DNA of 64,000 nucleotides from Dastarcus helophoroides (taxonomy: Eukaryota > Arthropoda > Insecta > Coleoptera > Bothrideridae). A program made the translations under genes and the position numbers. The stretch lies in NCBI GenBank assembly GCA_028583605.1, contig CM053337.1:16865664-16929663 (forward strand), in the 5' to 3' direction. Below are positions 22,440 to 33,696 of the stretch, one piece after another; the stretch's first letter is position 1; every line of letters starts with the position of its first letter. The notes under the pieces were generated by a model that saw only the letters and a list, made by a program, of their open reading frames with translations, made no database searches and was not told the DNA's origin.

Positions 22440-22710
22440 GTTAAAAACTAAAATACAACAAATCTTGTCCCCTGAAACCAAAAAAGATTAAAAAACACAA
22501 CACTAACGCGTTTCGATAGCCAAGCTATCATCTTCAGAGAGATACTTACTGAAGATGATAGCCTGGCTATCGCAACGCGTTAGAGTAACCTCTGTTGTGT
22601 TTTTTAATCTTTCTTGATTTCAAGGGACAATTTTTTTTTTGGTGGAACGGACTGGTCCTTGGTTATCTTCAAAATTTAAAATACAAATCTTGTCCCCTGA
22701 AACCAAAAAA
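22440..22710. mobile_element. Fold-back element with hammerhead-like arms
   Basis: Near-palindromic element with CTTGTCCCCTGAAACCAAAA on the left and TTGATTTCAAGGGAC on the right, then the terminal GGTGGAACGGACTGGTCCTT. The left arm holds an intact minus-strand core (22501-22541); the right arm has GCAAC instead of GAAAC. Confidence 0.8.
22501..22541 (-). ncRNA. Hammerhead ribozyme-like motif, minus strand
   Basis: Reading the minus strand: CTCT, CTGAAGA, a six-pair hairpin GATAGC-TTG-GCTATC, GAAAC, GC, GTT. Stem I is weakened because the 3' side is AGTG rather than AGAG. The order and sequence of the conserved parts match a type I hammerhead with a minimal stem III, as known from Penelope-like retroelements. 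Predicted by eye, so self-cleavage is unproven. Confidence 0.4.
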
Positions 22711-25700
22711 ATGTAAAAAAAAAGTCGAAATTCGGACAAAAAAGTCGAAATGTCCAAAAAAAAGTCGAAATGTCCAAAAAAAAGTCAAAATTTTAAGAAA
22801 GAAGCCGAAATTTCGAGAAAAAAGTCTGAACTTCAAGAACAAAGTCAAAATGTGTGGTTTAAAGTCAAAATTTCGAGAAAAAAGTCGAAATTTCCAGAAA
22901 AAGTCAAAATTTCGAGAAAAAAGTCAAAATTTCGAGAAAAAAGTCAACATTTTAAGAAAAAAGAGGAAATTTCAATAAAAAAAAGTCGAAATTTCGAGTT
23001 TATGGTCAAAAATTCGTAGATTAAAGTTGAAATTTCGAGGAAAAAGCAGAAATTCCGAGATTAAAGTCGATACTTCAAGAAAAAGGTCAAAATTTCGAGA
23101 AAAAAGTCGATATTTCGAGCTAATAAGATTGAAATTTTTATATTAAAATTGAAATTTCGAAAAAAATGTCGAAATTTTAAGTCTAACGTCAAAATTATGA
23201 AAAAAAGGTCGAAATTTCGAGAAAAATGTCGAAATTTTGAGTTCGAGATTTCAAGTTCAAGGTCAAAATTCCGAGATTAAAATAGAAATTTCGAGAAGAA
23301 AATTGATGTTTAGATAAAAACATCAAAATTTTGAAAAAGAGTGAAAGTTTCTAGTTTAAATTCGAAGTCGAGAAAAAGTCGATATTTTGGGCTAAATGTC
23401 AAAATTCCGATATTAAAGTTAAAATTTCGAGAAAAAGTCAAAATTTTGAGCTTAAGGTCGAAATTTATAAATTAAAGTCGAAATTTTAAGAAAAAGAGAA
23501 GAAATTTCGATAACAAAGTCAAAATTTCGAGTTTAAGGTTCGATTAAAGTTGAAATTTTCAGAAAAAAGTCGAAATTCCGAAATTAAAGTCAACATTTTA
23601 AGAAAAAAGTCGAAATTTCTAGCTTATAAGGTTGAAATTTCTAGTTTAAACATCGAAATTTCGAGGAAAATGTCGAATTTTTGAGTCTAAGGTCAAAATT
23701 CCGAGAAAAAAGTCGATATTACAAGTTCAAGGTCAAAATTCCGAAATTAAAATCGAAATTTCGAGAAAAAAATTGAGATTTTAATTAAAAAATCAAAATT
23801 TTGAAAAGAGTCAAACATTCTACTTTAAAGTCGAAAAAGAGTGAAAGTTCGAGGAAAAATTCGAAATTTTGGGTTTAAGGTGGAAATTCCGATATTAAAG
23901 TCAAAATTTGAAAAAAAAGTCGAAGCTTCGAGAAAAAAGACAAAATTTTTAGTTTAAAGTCATAATTTCGAGAAAAAAGGTCGAAATTTCGAGAAGAAAG
24001 TTAAAATTTCGAAAAATTAGTTAAAATTAGTTAAAATAAAATCGAAATTATGAGAAAAAAGATGAAATTTCGAGAAAAAAGTCGAAATTTCGAGTTTAAG
24101 GTCGTAATTCCTAGAAACAAGTCTAAAGAAACAAGATTAAAGACGATATTTTAAGAAAAAAGTCGAAACTTCGATAAAAAGTCACTATTTTCAATTTAAA
24201 GTCAAAATTTCGAGAAAAAAGTCAAAATTTCGAGAAAAAAGTCAAAATATCGAGAAAAAAGTCAAAATTTTAAGCTTAAGGTCAAAATTTATAGATTCGG
24301 GTCAAAATGTTGAGAAAAAAGATGAAATTTTGAGAAAAAAGACGAAATTTCGAGTTTAAGGTCGAAATTCCTAGATTAAAATCGAAATTTCGAGAAAAAA
24401 CCCAAAATTCCGAGATTAAAGTCGACATTTTAAGAAAAAAGTCGAAACTTCGAGAAAAAAAGTCCAAGTTTTAGTTTTAAGTCGAAATTTTCGTGAAAAA
24501 AAGTCAAAATTTCGAGCCTAAGGTCGAAATTCATAGATGTAAGTCTAAATTTCAAGGAAAAATCCGAAATTCCGAAATTAAAGTCGACATTTTAAGAAAA
24601 AAGTCGAAACTTCCAGAAAAAAGTCACCATTTTTAGTTTAAAGTCAAAATTTAAAAAAAAAATCGAAGTTTCGAAAAAAAAGTCAAAATTTTGAGAAAAA
24701 AAACCAAAATTTAGAGCCTAAGGTCGAAATTCATAGATTAAGTCGAAATTTCGAGGAAAAGCCGAATTTTGAGCTTATAAGTTTGAAGTTTCTAGATTAA
24801 GGTCGAAATTTTGAGGAAAAGTTTTCGAAATTCGAGTCTAAGGTCAAAATTCACAAAAAAGTCACAATTTTTAGTTGAAAGTCAAATTTTGAAAAAAAAA
24901 TCGAAATCTAGAGGAGGAAAGAGTCGAAATTTCTAGTTTAAAGTCAAAATTTCGAGAAAAAAGACGAGATTTCGAGAATAAAGTCGAAATTTCGAGCTTA
25001 AGGCTGAAATTTCTAGATTAAAATCAAAAAAAATTGAAATTTCAAGTTCAAGATCGACATTTCGAGGTTAAACTCGAAATTTCGAGAAAAAAGTCAAAAT
25101 TTAGAGAAGAAACTCGAAATTTAGAGAAAAAAAGACGAGATTTCTGCACAAAATGTCGAAATTTCGAGCTTAAGGTTGAATTTCCTACATTAAAGACGAG
25201 ATTTCGAGAAAAAAGTCGAATTTCGAGCTGAAGGTTGAAATTTTTAGATTAAAGTCGAAATTTCGAAAAAAAATTTAAAATTTCGATTTCAAGGTCGAAA
25301 TTCCGAGATAAAAGTCGAAATTTCGAAGAAAAAAAAAATTGAAATTTGGAGAAAAAGTCTAAATTTTTGGTTTAAAGAGACGAAAATTTTGGAGATAAAA
25401 GTCGAAATACGGAGAACAAAAGTCGAAATTTCCTAGTTTAAAGTCAATTTTCAGAATGAAAGTCGAAATTTCGAGAAAAAAGAACGAATTTGACAGAAAT
25501 AATCGAAAGTTTAGTTTGAAGGTCGAAATTTTGGAAAAACGTCAAAATTTCGAGGCCAAAGTCGCCCATATAAGAAAAAAAGAAATCTAATTTTAGAAAA
25601 AATTCGAAGTTTGGAGAAAAGAGTTTCGAATTTCCTAGTTTACCGTCAAAATTTTGAGTAATGAAACTCGAAATTTAAGAGAAAAATAACGAGATTTCTA

Positions 25701-28700
25701 CAAAATGGTCGAAATTTCGAGCTTATGTTGAATTTCTACATTAAAGACAGATTTCGAGAAAAAAGTCGAATTTCGAGCTGGAAGGTTGAATTTCTAGATT
25801 AAAGTTTCGAAATTTCGAAAAAAAATTTAAAATTTCAATTTCAAGGTCGAAATTCCGAGATAAACGGTCGAAATTTCGAAAAAAAATAAAATTTGGAAAA
25901 AAAAAGAGGTCTAAATTTTTGGTTTAAGTCGAAAATTTGATATAACAGTCGACAAGCTATCGAGAAAAAAGTCGAACTTTCCTAGTTACGTCAAAATTGT
26001 CAGATGAAGTCTAATTTCGAGAAAAAAGGTCGAAATTTTGAGAAGAAAAGTCCAAAATTTCGAAAATTAGTTAAATTTTGAGTTAAAGGTCAAAATTCAT
26101 AAATAAAAATCGAAATTATGGAGAAAAAAGATGAATTTCGAGGAAAAAAGTCGAAATTTCGAGTTTACGGGTCGTAATTCTAGACACAAGTTCTAAAGAA
26201 ACAAGATTAAAGACGTATTTAGGAAAAAGTCGAAACCTTCGAAAAAAAGTCACTATTTTCAATTTAAAGTCAAAATTCGAAGAAAAAAGTCAAAATTTCG
26301 AGAAAAAAAGTCTAATTTCTAAAAACAAAGTCAAATTTTTAAACTTAAGGTCAAAAATTTATAGAATCGGGTCAAAATGTTGAGAAAAAAGATGAAATTT
26401 TGAGAAAAAAGACGAAATTTCGAGTTTAAGGTCGAAATTCCTAGATTAAAATCGAAATTTCGAGAAAAAACCCAAAATTCCGAGATTAAAGTCGACATTT
26501 TAAGAAAAAAGTCGAAACTTCGAGAAAAAAGTCACAAGTTTTAGTTTTAAGTCGAAATTTCGTGAAAAAAAGTCAAAATTTCGAGCCTAAGGTCGAAATT
26601 CATAGATGTAAGTCTAAATTTCAAGGAAAAATCCGAAATTCCGAAATTAAAGTCGACATTTTAAGAAAAAAGTCGAAACTTCCAGAAAAAAGTCACCATT
26701 TTTAGTTTAAAGTCAAAATTTAAAAAAAAAATCGAAGTTTCGAAAAAAAAGTCAAAATTTTGAGAAAAAAAACCAAAATTTAGAGCCTAAGGTCGAAATT
26801 CATAGATTAAAGTCGAAATTTCGAGGAAAAAGCCGAAATTTTGAGCTTATAAGTTTGAAGTTTCTAGATTAAGGTCGAAATTTTGAGAAAAGTTTCGAAA
26901 TTTCGAGTCTAAGGTCAAAATTCACAAAAAAGTCACAATTTTTAGTTGAAAGTCAAAATTTTGAAAAAAAAATCGAAATCTAGAGGAGGAAAGAGTCGAA
27001 ATTTCTAGTTTAAAGTCAAAATTTCGAGAAAAAAGACGAGATTTCGAGAATAAAGTCGAAATTTCGAGCTTAAGGCTGAAATTTCTAGATTAAAATCAAA
27101 AAAAATTGAAATTTCAAGTTCAAGATCGACATTTCGAGGTTAAACTCGAAATTTCGAGAAAAAAGTCAAAATTTAGAGAAGAAACTCGAAATTTAGAGAA
27201 AAAAGACGAGATTTCTGCAAAAATGTCGAAATTTCGAGCTTAAGGTTGAATTTCCTACATTAAAGACGAGATTTCGAGAAAAAAGTCGAAATTTCGAGCT
27301 GAAGGTTGAAATTTTTAGATTAAAGTCGAAATTTCGAAAAAAAATTTAAAATTTCGATTTCAAGGTCGAAATTCCGAGATAAAAGTCGAAATTTCGAAGA
27401 AAAAAAAATTGAAATTTGGAGAAAAAGTCTAAATTTTTGGTTTAAAGACGAAAATTTGAGATAAAAGTCGAAATATCGAGAAAAAAGTCGAAATTTCTAG
27501 TTAAAGTCAAAATTTTCAGATGAAAGTCGAAATTTCGAGAAAAAAGACGAAATTTGAAGAAAATACTCGGAAATTTTAGTTTGAAGTCGAAATTTTGGAA
27601 AAAACGGTCAAAATTTCGAGGCCAAAGTCCAAATATAAAGAAAAAAGTCGAAATTTTGAGAAAAAATTCGAAGTTTGGAGAAAAGAGTCGAAATTTCTAG
27701 TTTAACGTCAAAATTTTGAGATGAAACTCGAAATTTAGAGAAAAAATACGAGATTTCTACAAAAATGTCGAAATTTCGAGCTTAAGGTTGAATTTCCTAC
27801 ATTAAAGACGAGATTTCGAGAAAAAAGTCGAAATTTCGAGCTGAAGGTTGAAATTTCTAGATTAAAGTCGAAATTTCGAAAAAAAATTTAAAATTTCAAT
27901 TTCAAGGTCGAAATTCCGAGATAAAAGTCGAAATTTCGAAAAAAAAATTAAAATTTGGAAAAAAAAGTCTAAATTTTTGGTTTAAAGTCGAAAATTTGAG
28001 ATAAAAGTCGAAATATCGAGAAAAAAGTCGAAATTTCTAGTTAAAGTCAAAATTTTCAGATGAAAGTCGAAATTTCGAGAAAAAAGACGAAATTTGAAGA
28101 AAATACTCGGAAATTTTAGTTTGAAGTCGAAATTTTGGAAATAAAGGTCAAAATTTCGAGACCAAAGTCCAAATATAAAGAAAAAAATCGAAATTTTGAA
28201 TAAAAATTCGAAGTTTCGAGAAAAGAGTCGAAATTTCTAGTTTAACGTCAAAATTTTGAGATGAAAGTCGAAATTTCGAGAAAAAAGACGAGATTTAGGG
28301 AAAAATGTCGAAATTTGGAGCTTAAAAGGTTAAATTTCCTAGATTAAAGTCGAAATTTGGAGAAAAAGTTAAAATTTCGAGGTCAAGGTCGAAATTCCGA
28401 GATTAAAGTCGAAATTTCAAAAAAAAAATTGAAATTTCGAGTTCAAGATCGACATTTCGAAATTAAAGTCGAAATTTCGAGAAAAAAGTCAAAATTTAGA
28501 TAAAAAAGTCTAAATTTATAGTTTAAAGTCGAAAGTTCGAGATAAAAGTCGAAATTTCGAAAACAAAAAATGAAAATTTCGAGTTCAAGGACGAAATTTC
28601 GAAATTAAAGTCGAAATTTCCAGAAAAAAGTCAAAATTTAGAGAAAAGGGGTCTAAATATCTAGTTTAAAGTCGAAAGTTTGAGATAAAATTCGAAATTT

Positions 28701-29230
28701 CGAGAGAAAAGTCAAAATTTGGAGAAAAAGGATGAAATTTAAAAAAAAAAATTAAAATTTCGAGTTCAAGATCGACATTTTGAAATTAAAGTCGAAATTT
28801 CGAGAAAAAAGTCAAAATTTAGATAAAAAAAAAGTCTAAATTTATAGTTTAAAGTCGAAAGTTCGAGATAAAAGTCGAAATTTCGAAAACAAAAAATGAA
28901 AATTTCAAATTCAAGGACGAAATTTCGAAATTAAAGTCGAAATTTCCAGAAAAAAGTCAAAATTTGGAGAAAAGGGGTCTAAATATCTAGTTTAAAGTCG
29001 AAAGTTTGAGATAAAATTCGAAATTTCGAGAGAAAAGTCAAGATTTGGAGAAAAAGGATGAAATTTCGAGAAAAAAACGTAATTTGAAAAAAAAACTTTA
29101 AAATTTTAGTTAGTCTAAACATCTAGTTTAAAGTCGAAATTTCGGAAGAAAGTCAAAATTTCGAGAAAAAAGTGGAAATTTCGAGAAAAACGATGAAATT
29201 TCGAGAAAGAAGTCGAAATTTCTAAGAAAA
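22710..29230. repeat. Intergenic AAAGTCGAAATTTCGAGAAA array, left arm
   Basis: 6.5 kb of irregular ~22-25 bp units around GTCGAAATTTCGAGAAAAAA. Variants such as AGCTTAAGGTCGAAATT and TTCAAGGTCGAAATTCCGAG recur in fixed order. Its right part reappears as the reverse complement in 30040-33000, making an inverted pair around 29230-30040. Lys/Arg-rich frames on the plus strand and Phe-rich frames on the minus strand are by-products. Confidence 0.92.
24000..28080. repeat. ~2.07 kb tandem duplication with an error-like first copy
   Basis: Sequence at 24300-25320 repeats at 26371-27390 (offset 2070-2072), for example GTCAAAATGTTGAGAAAAAA at 24301 and 26371. In 24725-24850 and 25330-26370 the alignment to the other copy is broken by many single-base gains and losses in A, T and G runs, unlike the clean flanking copies. 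Confidence 0.8.
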
Positions 29231-29385
29231 AAGTTTATTTAATCGATGTTTTTTCTACGCCTTCGTACCACGAATTGAAATTTTGAGTTTATTCTCAAAA
29301 TGAAGAATTTTAACTTTGAATTTCGTCTATCAACTTAAAATGCAGGTTTTTTTTTTAAATTCCGAGTTGGTTATCTCGATCGAGA

Positions 29386-29490
29386 GATACAGTATCTCTC
29401 TGAAGATGATAGCTTTGCTTTCGAAACGCGTTAGAGTAACCTCTGTTGTGTTTTTTAATTTTTCCTGGTTACAAGATTTGTATTTCAACG
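29386..29490. mobile_element. Truncated fold-back element in the centre of the inverted array
   Basis: Only the right half is present: GAGAGATACAGTATCTCTCT, the hammerhead-like part, AACCTCTGTTGTGTTTTTTA and GATTTGTATTTCAA. It sits in the spacer between the two opposed arrays. Confidence 0.75.
29396..29436 (+). ncRNA. Hammerhead ribozyme-like motif
   Basis: CTCT, CTGAAGA (29400-29406), hairpin GATAGC-TTT-GCTTTC with one T-T mismatch, GAAAC (29423-29427), GC, GTT, AGAG. Stem I CTCT/AGAG is intact and all core positions are present. Cleavage would fall after GTT at 29432. Confidence 0.4.
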
Positions 29491-30039
29491 TAATTTCTAA
29501 AAATAAAAAAATAAAATAATGAAAATGTAATTAATAAATTTTTTTAGAAATCTTGAAAGTAAAGATGCCTTGAAAAAGAATTCGCATTTTTCGTTTTAAA
29601 AACAAAATGTTAAAATTTGACATTTTGAATTCAAATTGAAAATTTATCGAATAAATCTGAACACTTTTTCAAGCTTATAACGAAATTTAAATAAAGAATT
29701 ATTTCCAAAACGAATTCAAGGTTTAATTTTAAATTAAAATTTGAAAATTTTTGGGAAAATGGTAATTTAAAATAAAAACTTTATGCGCTTTAAAAAAAAT
29801 CATTAAATACGAAATATTGACAAAAGAGTGCAAATTTTTAACATTAAACTTGTGTAAAAAATATCGAGTTTTAGGAAGAAATTTCGAAAATAGACGAAAG
29901 TTTATAGTTTGAATTTGAAATTTCGGAAGAAAAACTGCAATGAAGATCAAAATAGCCAACTCGGAATTTATAAAAAAAACCTGAGTTTCAAGTTGACAGT
30001 CGAAATTCGAATTTAAAATTCTTAACTTTGAGAATAAAC

Positions 30040-33000
30040 TCAAAATTTCAACTTGTGATACGAAGGCGTAGAAAAAACATCGATTTAAGAAACTTTTTTC
30101 TTAGCAATTTCGTCTTTGTTCTCGAAATTTCATCTTTTTTCTCGAAATCTCGACTTTTTTCTCGAAATTTCAACTTTTATTTCGAACTTTCGACTTTAAA
30201 CCAGAAATTTAGACTTTTTTCTCTAAATTTTGACTTTTTTCTGGAAATTTTGACTTTAATTTCGAAATTTCGACCTTGAACTCGAAATTTTAACTTTTCT
30301 TTTCGAAATTTCGACTTTTATCTCGAAATTTCGACCTTGATCTCGAAATTTTGACCTTTTTTCGAAATTTTGACCTTAATTTAGGAAATTCAACTTTTAT
30401 TTCGAACTTTCGACTTTAAACTAGAAATTTAGACTTTTTTCTCTAAATTTTGACTTTTTTCTGGAAATTTTGACTTTAATTTCGAAATTTCGACCCTGAA
30501 CTCGAAATTTTAACTTTTCTTTTCGAAATTTCGACTTTTATCTCGAAATTTCGACCTTGATCTCGAAATTTTGACTTTTTTTCGAAATTTTGACCTTAAT
30601 TTCGGAAATTCAACCTTAAGCTCAAAATTTCGATATTTTTCTAGAAATGTCGTCCTTTTTCTCAAAATTTCAACTTTAAACTAAAAATTTTGACTTTTGT
30701 TTAAATTTCGACTTTTCTCTCAAAATTTCGACTTTTTTCTCGATATGTCGACTATTTTCTCCAAATTTTGACTTTTTTCTCAAAATTTCGACTTTTATCT
30801 CAAAATCTCAACTTTTTTTCTCGAAATCTCGTCTTTTTTCTCGAAATTTCGACTTTCATGTTGACTTTCATGTCGAAATTTCGACTTTAAACTACAATTT
30901 TTGACTCTTTTCCCTAAATTTCGACTTTTTTCTCGAAATTTCGAATTTGGTCTTGAAATTTTGACTTTTTTCCAAAATTTCGACTTTAAACTAAAATTTT
31001 CGAGTATTTTCTTCAAATGTCGTTTTTTTCCTCGAAATTACGACTTTCATCTAAAAATTTCGACTTTAAACTAGATATTTCGACTTTTTTTCGTAATTTC
31101 GACTATTATCTCGATCTTTCGACTTTAAATTAGAAATTTAGACTTTTTTTTTCTAAATTATAACTTTTTTTTCGAAATTTCCGCTTTAATCTCGGAATTT
31201 CGACGTTGAAATCAAAATTTTAAATTTTTTTCGCAATTTTGACCCTTAATCTAGATATTTCAACCTTCAGCTCGAAATTTTGACTTTTTTCTCGAAATCT
31301 TGTCTTTAATCTAAGAAATTCAACCTCGAAATTTCGACACTTTTCTAGAAATTTCGGTTTTTTTCTCGAAATTTCAAGTTTCTTCTCTAAATTTAGACTT
31401 TTTTCTCGAAATGTCGATTTTTTTTTTGAAATTTCGACTTTAAACTAAGAATTATGAATTTTTTTCCGGAAGTTTCGACTTTTTTCTTAAACTGTCGGCT
31501 TTAATTTCGGAATTTCGGCTTTTTCCTCGAAATTTCGACTTTAATCTATGAATTTCGACCTTAGACTCGAAATTTTGACTTTTTTTCTCGAAATGTTGAC
31601 TTTTTTCACGAAATTTCGACTTGAAACTAAAACTTGTGACTTTTTTCTCGAAGTTTCGACTTTTTTCTTGAAATGTCGACTTTAATCTCGGAATTTTGGG
31701 TTTTTCCTAGAAATTTCGACTTTAATCTAGGAATTTCTACCTTAAACTCCAAATTTCGACTTCTTTTTCGAAATTTTATCTTTTTTCTCAAAATTTCGAC
31801 CCTATTCCATGAATTTTGACCTTAGCCTCAAAATTGTGATTTTCTTTTCGAAATTTTGACTTTTTTCTCAAAATTTTGACTTTAAACTGAAAATTGTGAC
31901 TTGTTTTTAGAAGTTTCGACTTTTTTATTAAAATGTGGACTTTAATCTCGGATTTTTGGATTTTTCCTTGAAGTTTCGACTTTAATCTATGAATTTCGAC
32001 CTTAAGTTCAAAATTTTTACTTTTTTCTCTAAATTTTGAGCTTTCTGGAAATTTCGACTTTTTTCTCAAAATTTCGACTTTAGACTAAAAATGTTGACTT
32101 TTTTCTTAAAGTTTAGACTTTTTCTCGAAATTTCCACTTTAATATCGGAATTTCGACCTTAAACCCAAAATTTTGACTTTTTTCTACACTTTTTTTTCGA
32201 CTTTAAACTAGAAAATTAAACTTTTTTTCGACATTTTGATTTTTTATCAAATTTTTTCTCGAAATTTTGACTTTAATCTCGGAATTTCGACTTTAAACTA
32301 GAAATGTTGACTTTTTTCTCGAAATTTCAACTTCTTCCTCGAAACCTCGACTTTAATTTCGGAATTTCGACCTTACATTCGAAATTTCGACTTTTTCTCG
32401 AAATCTCGGCTTTTTTCTCAAAATTTCGACTTTAATCTAGGAATTTCAACCTTAAGCTCAAGATTTCGAACTTTTTTTTTTTCGAAAATTAGACTTTTTT
32501 CTCGAAATTTAATTTTTTTTCTCAAAATTTTGACTTTAACTTCAAAATTTTGTTTTTTTCTCGAAATACTAATTTTTTTCTGGAAATTAAGACTTTTCTC
32601 TCGAAATTTCGGCTTTAAACTGAAAATTTTGACTTTTTGCTTGAAGTAATTTAGATTTTTTCCCGAAATTTCGACTTTTATATTAAATTTTGACCTTAAA
32701 CCAAAAATTTCAACTTTTTTTTCGAAATTTCATTTTTTTTCTCAAAATTTCGACTTTATCCTATAAATTTTGACCTTAAGCTCGAAATGTTGATCTTTTT
32801 TCTCGAAATTTTGACTTTTTTCTCGAAATTTCGGCTTAAAACTGAAAATTTTGACTTTTTTCTCGAAATTTCGATAATAAATCGAAATTTCGACTTTACA
32901 TCCAAAATTTTGAATTTTTTTGTGACTTTTTTTGCTTTAAACTAGAAAGTTTGACTCTTTTTCGACATTTGGATTTATTTCTCAAAATTTCAAATTTGTG
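30040..33000. repeat. Intergenic CGAAATTTCGACTTTTTTCTC array, right arm (inverse of 22.7-29.2 kb)
   Basis: Reverse complement of the left array in both unit and order. For example, the reverse complement of 30177-30284 follows 28590-28690 variant by variant, and the inverse of 32741-32790 matches about 24250-24300. The inner edges (29213-29385 and 29940-30110, with TACGCCTTCGTACCACGAAT / GTGATACGAAGGCGTAG) are also inverted copies. Confidence 0.9.
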
Positions 33001-33375
33001 TGGTAGAAAAATGCACAAAATTCTCTTTTTTTGTGTATGTGTGCATTTATTATCGCAATTTTTTTTACCACAGCACCTACTTGGTCTGAAAATAGAAAGT
33101 AGGTAGCAAATTAATGAATAATTATCGTGAAGTTCCGCCTACAGACACAGACAAAGCATTCGTGGATAACACAACAAATATAAAGTGTTTAGGGACTGAA
33201 AATGCTTCGTTATTCTCTGTATCTTTTTTTTTTTCTTTTAGCTTTTAATTATCCTTGCAGCAGCGATCGTCCGCTTGGCATTTTGACATTTCCCCATCAA
33301 TCAACCGAGCTAAAAACGTCTTTATTAGTTTACATTGGTACATGGCAACTTTCATTCATTCCTCATACATAACCT
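33001..33375 (+). promoter_or_regulatory. Presumed promoter region of PC2
   Basis: Non-repetitive DNA between the array and the CGT-rich leader. It is the only unique sequence upstream of the gene within 10 kb, so the core promoter probably lies here. I see no clear TATA box. Confidence 0.35.
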
Positions 33376-33430
33376 ATGACCCTACTCCGTCCTTTTCCGC
33401 GGAAAATCAATGCGCGTGACGTCAGCGTCG

Positions 33431-33437
33431 ATGTTCG

Positions 33438-33472
<35 letters not shown>

Positions 33473-33520
33473 TCAGGCGCGTCGTTGATCGCTTCAGTTG
33501 CGAACCAGAGGCGAAGCTGA
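33431..33520 (+). promoter_or_regulatory. Upstream ORF with poly-Val, ending 2 bp before the PC2 start
   Basis: ATGTTCGCC opens a 29-codon frame that runs through the CGT repeat as GTC codons (poly-valine) and stops at TGA 33518-33520, two bases before the PC2 ATG at 33523. An overlapping in-frame upstream ATG at 33376 would instead extend PC2 by 49 residues, including a poly-Arg tract. A uORF that ends right at the start codon could modulate translation by reinitiation; this is inference. Confidence 0.45.
33439..33471. repeat. (CGT)n trinucleotide repeat in PC2 leader
   Basis: About eleven CGT units. In the AT-rich surroundings this GC-rich run stands out. It reads as Arg, Val or Ser on the plus strand depending on frame. 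Confidence 0.9.
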
Positions 33521-33522
33521 CG

Positions 33523-33696
33523 ATGCCTCTTTCGTGGAGGCCCTTGAACCTTTTGGTCGTATTGTGTTGGGCTGGTCAAGCGACTTCCACCGTCGACGTT
33601 TTCAGTAATTCGTTTCTGGTGCGATTCAAGCGCGACGTCGACGCCCGCGAGGCCCATCAGGTGGCCCAACGCCATGGATTCGTCAACGTAGGACCG
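33523..33696 (+). CDS. amon: PC2 exon 1: signal peptide and start of prodomain
   Basis: 58 codons. Leader [17 protein letters not shown], then the prodomain start [20 protein letters not shown]. Donor GGACCG|GTGAGT, phase 0. An in-frame ATG 147 bp upstream (33376) would place 12 Arg in front of the leader and is less likely to be used. Confidence 0.9.

Noticed and set aside
22595..23019. Lys-rich frames (KKSKFREKS) in the intergenic arrays
   Set aside because: Low-complexity translation of AAAGTCGAAATTTCGAG repeats, seen on many frames and both strands.
33376..33522. PC2 start at the upstream in-frame ATG
   Set aside because: It would place a poly-Arg tract before the signal peptide; the ATG at 33523 directly precedes the hydrophobic leader, though use of the upstream one is not excluded.
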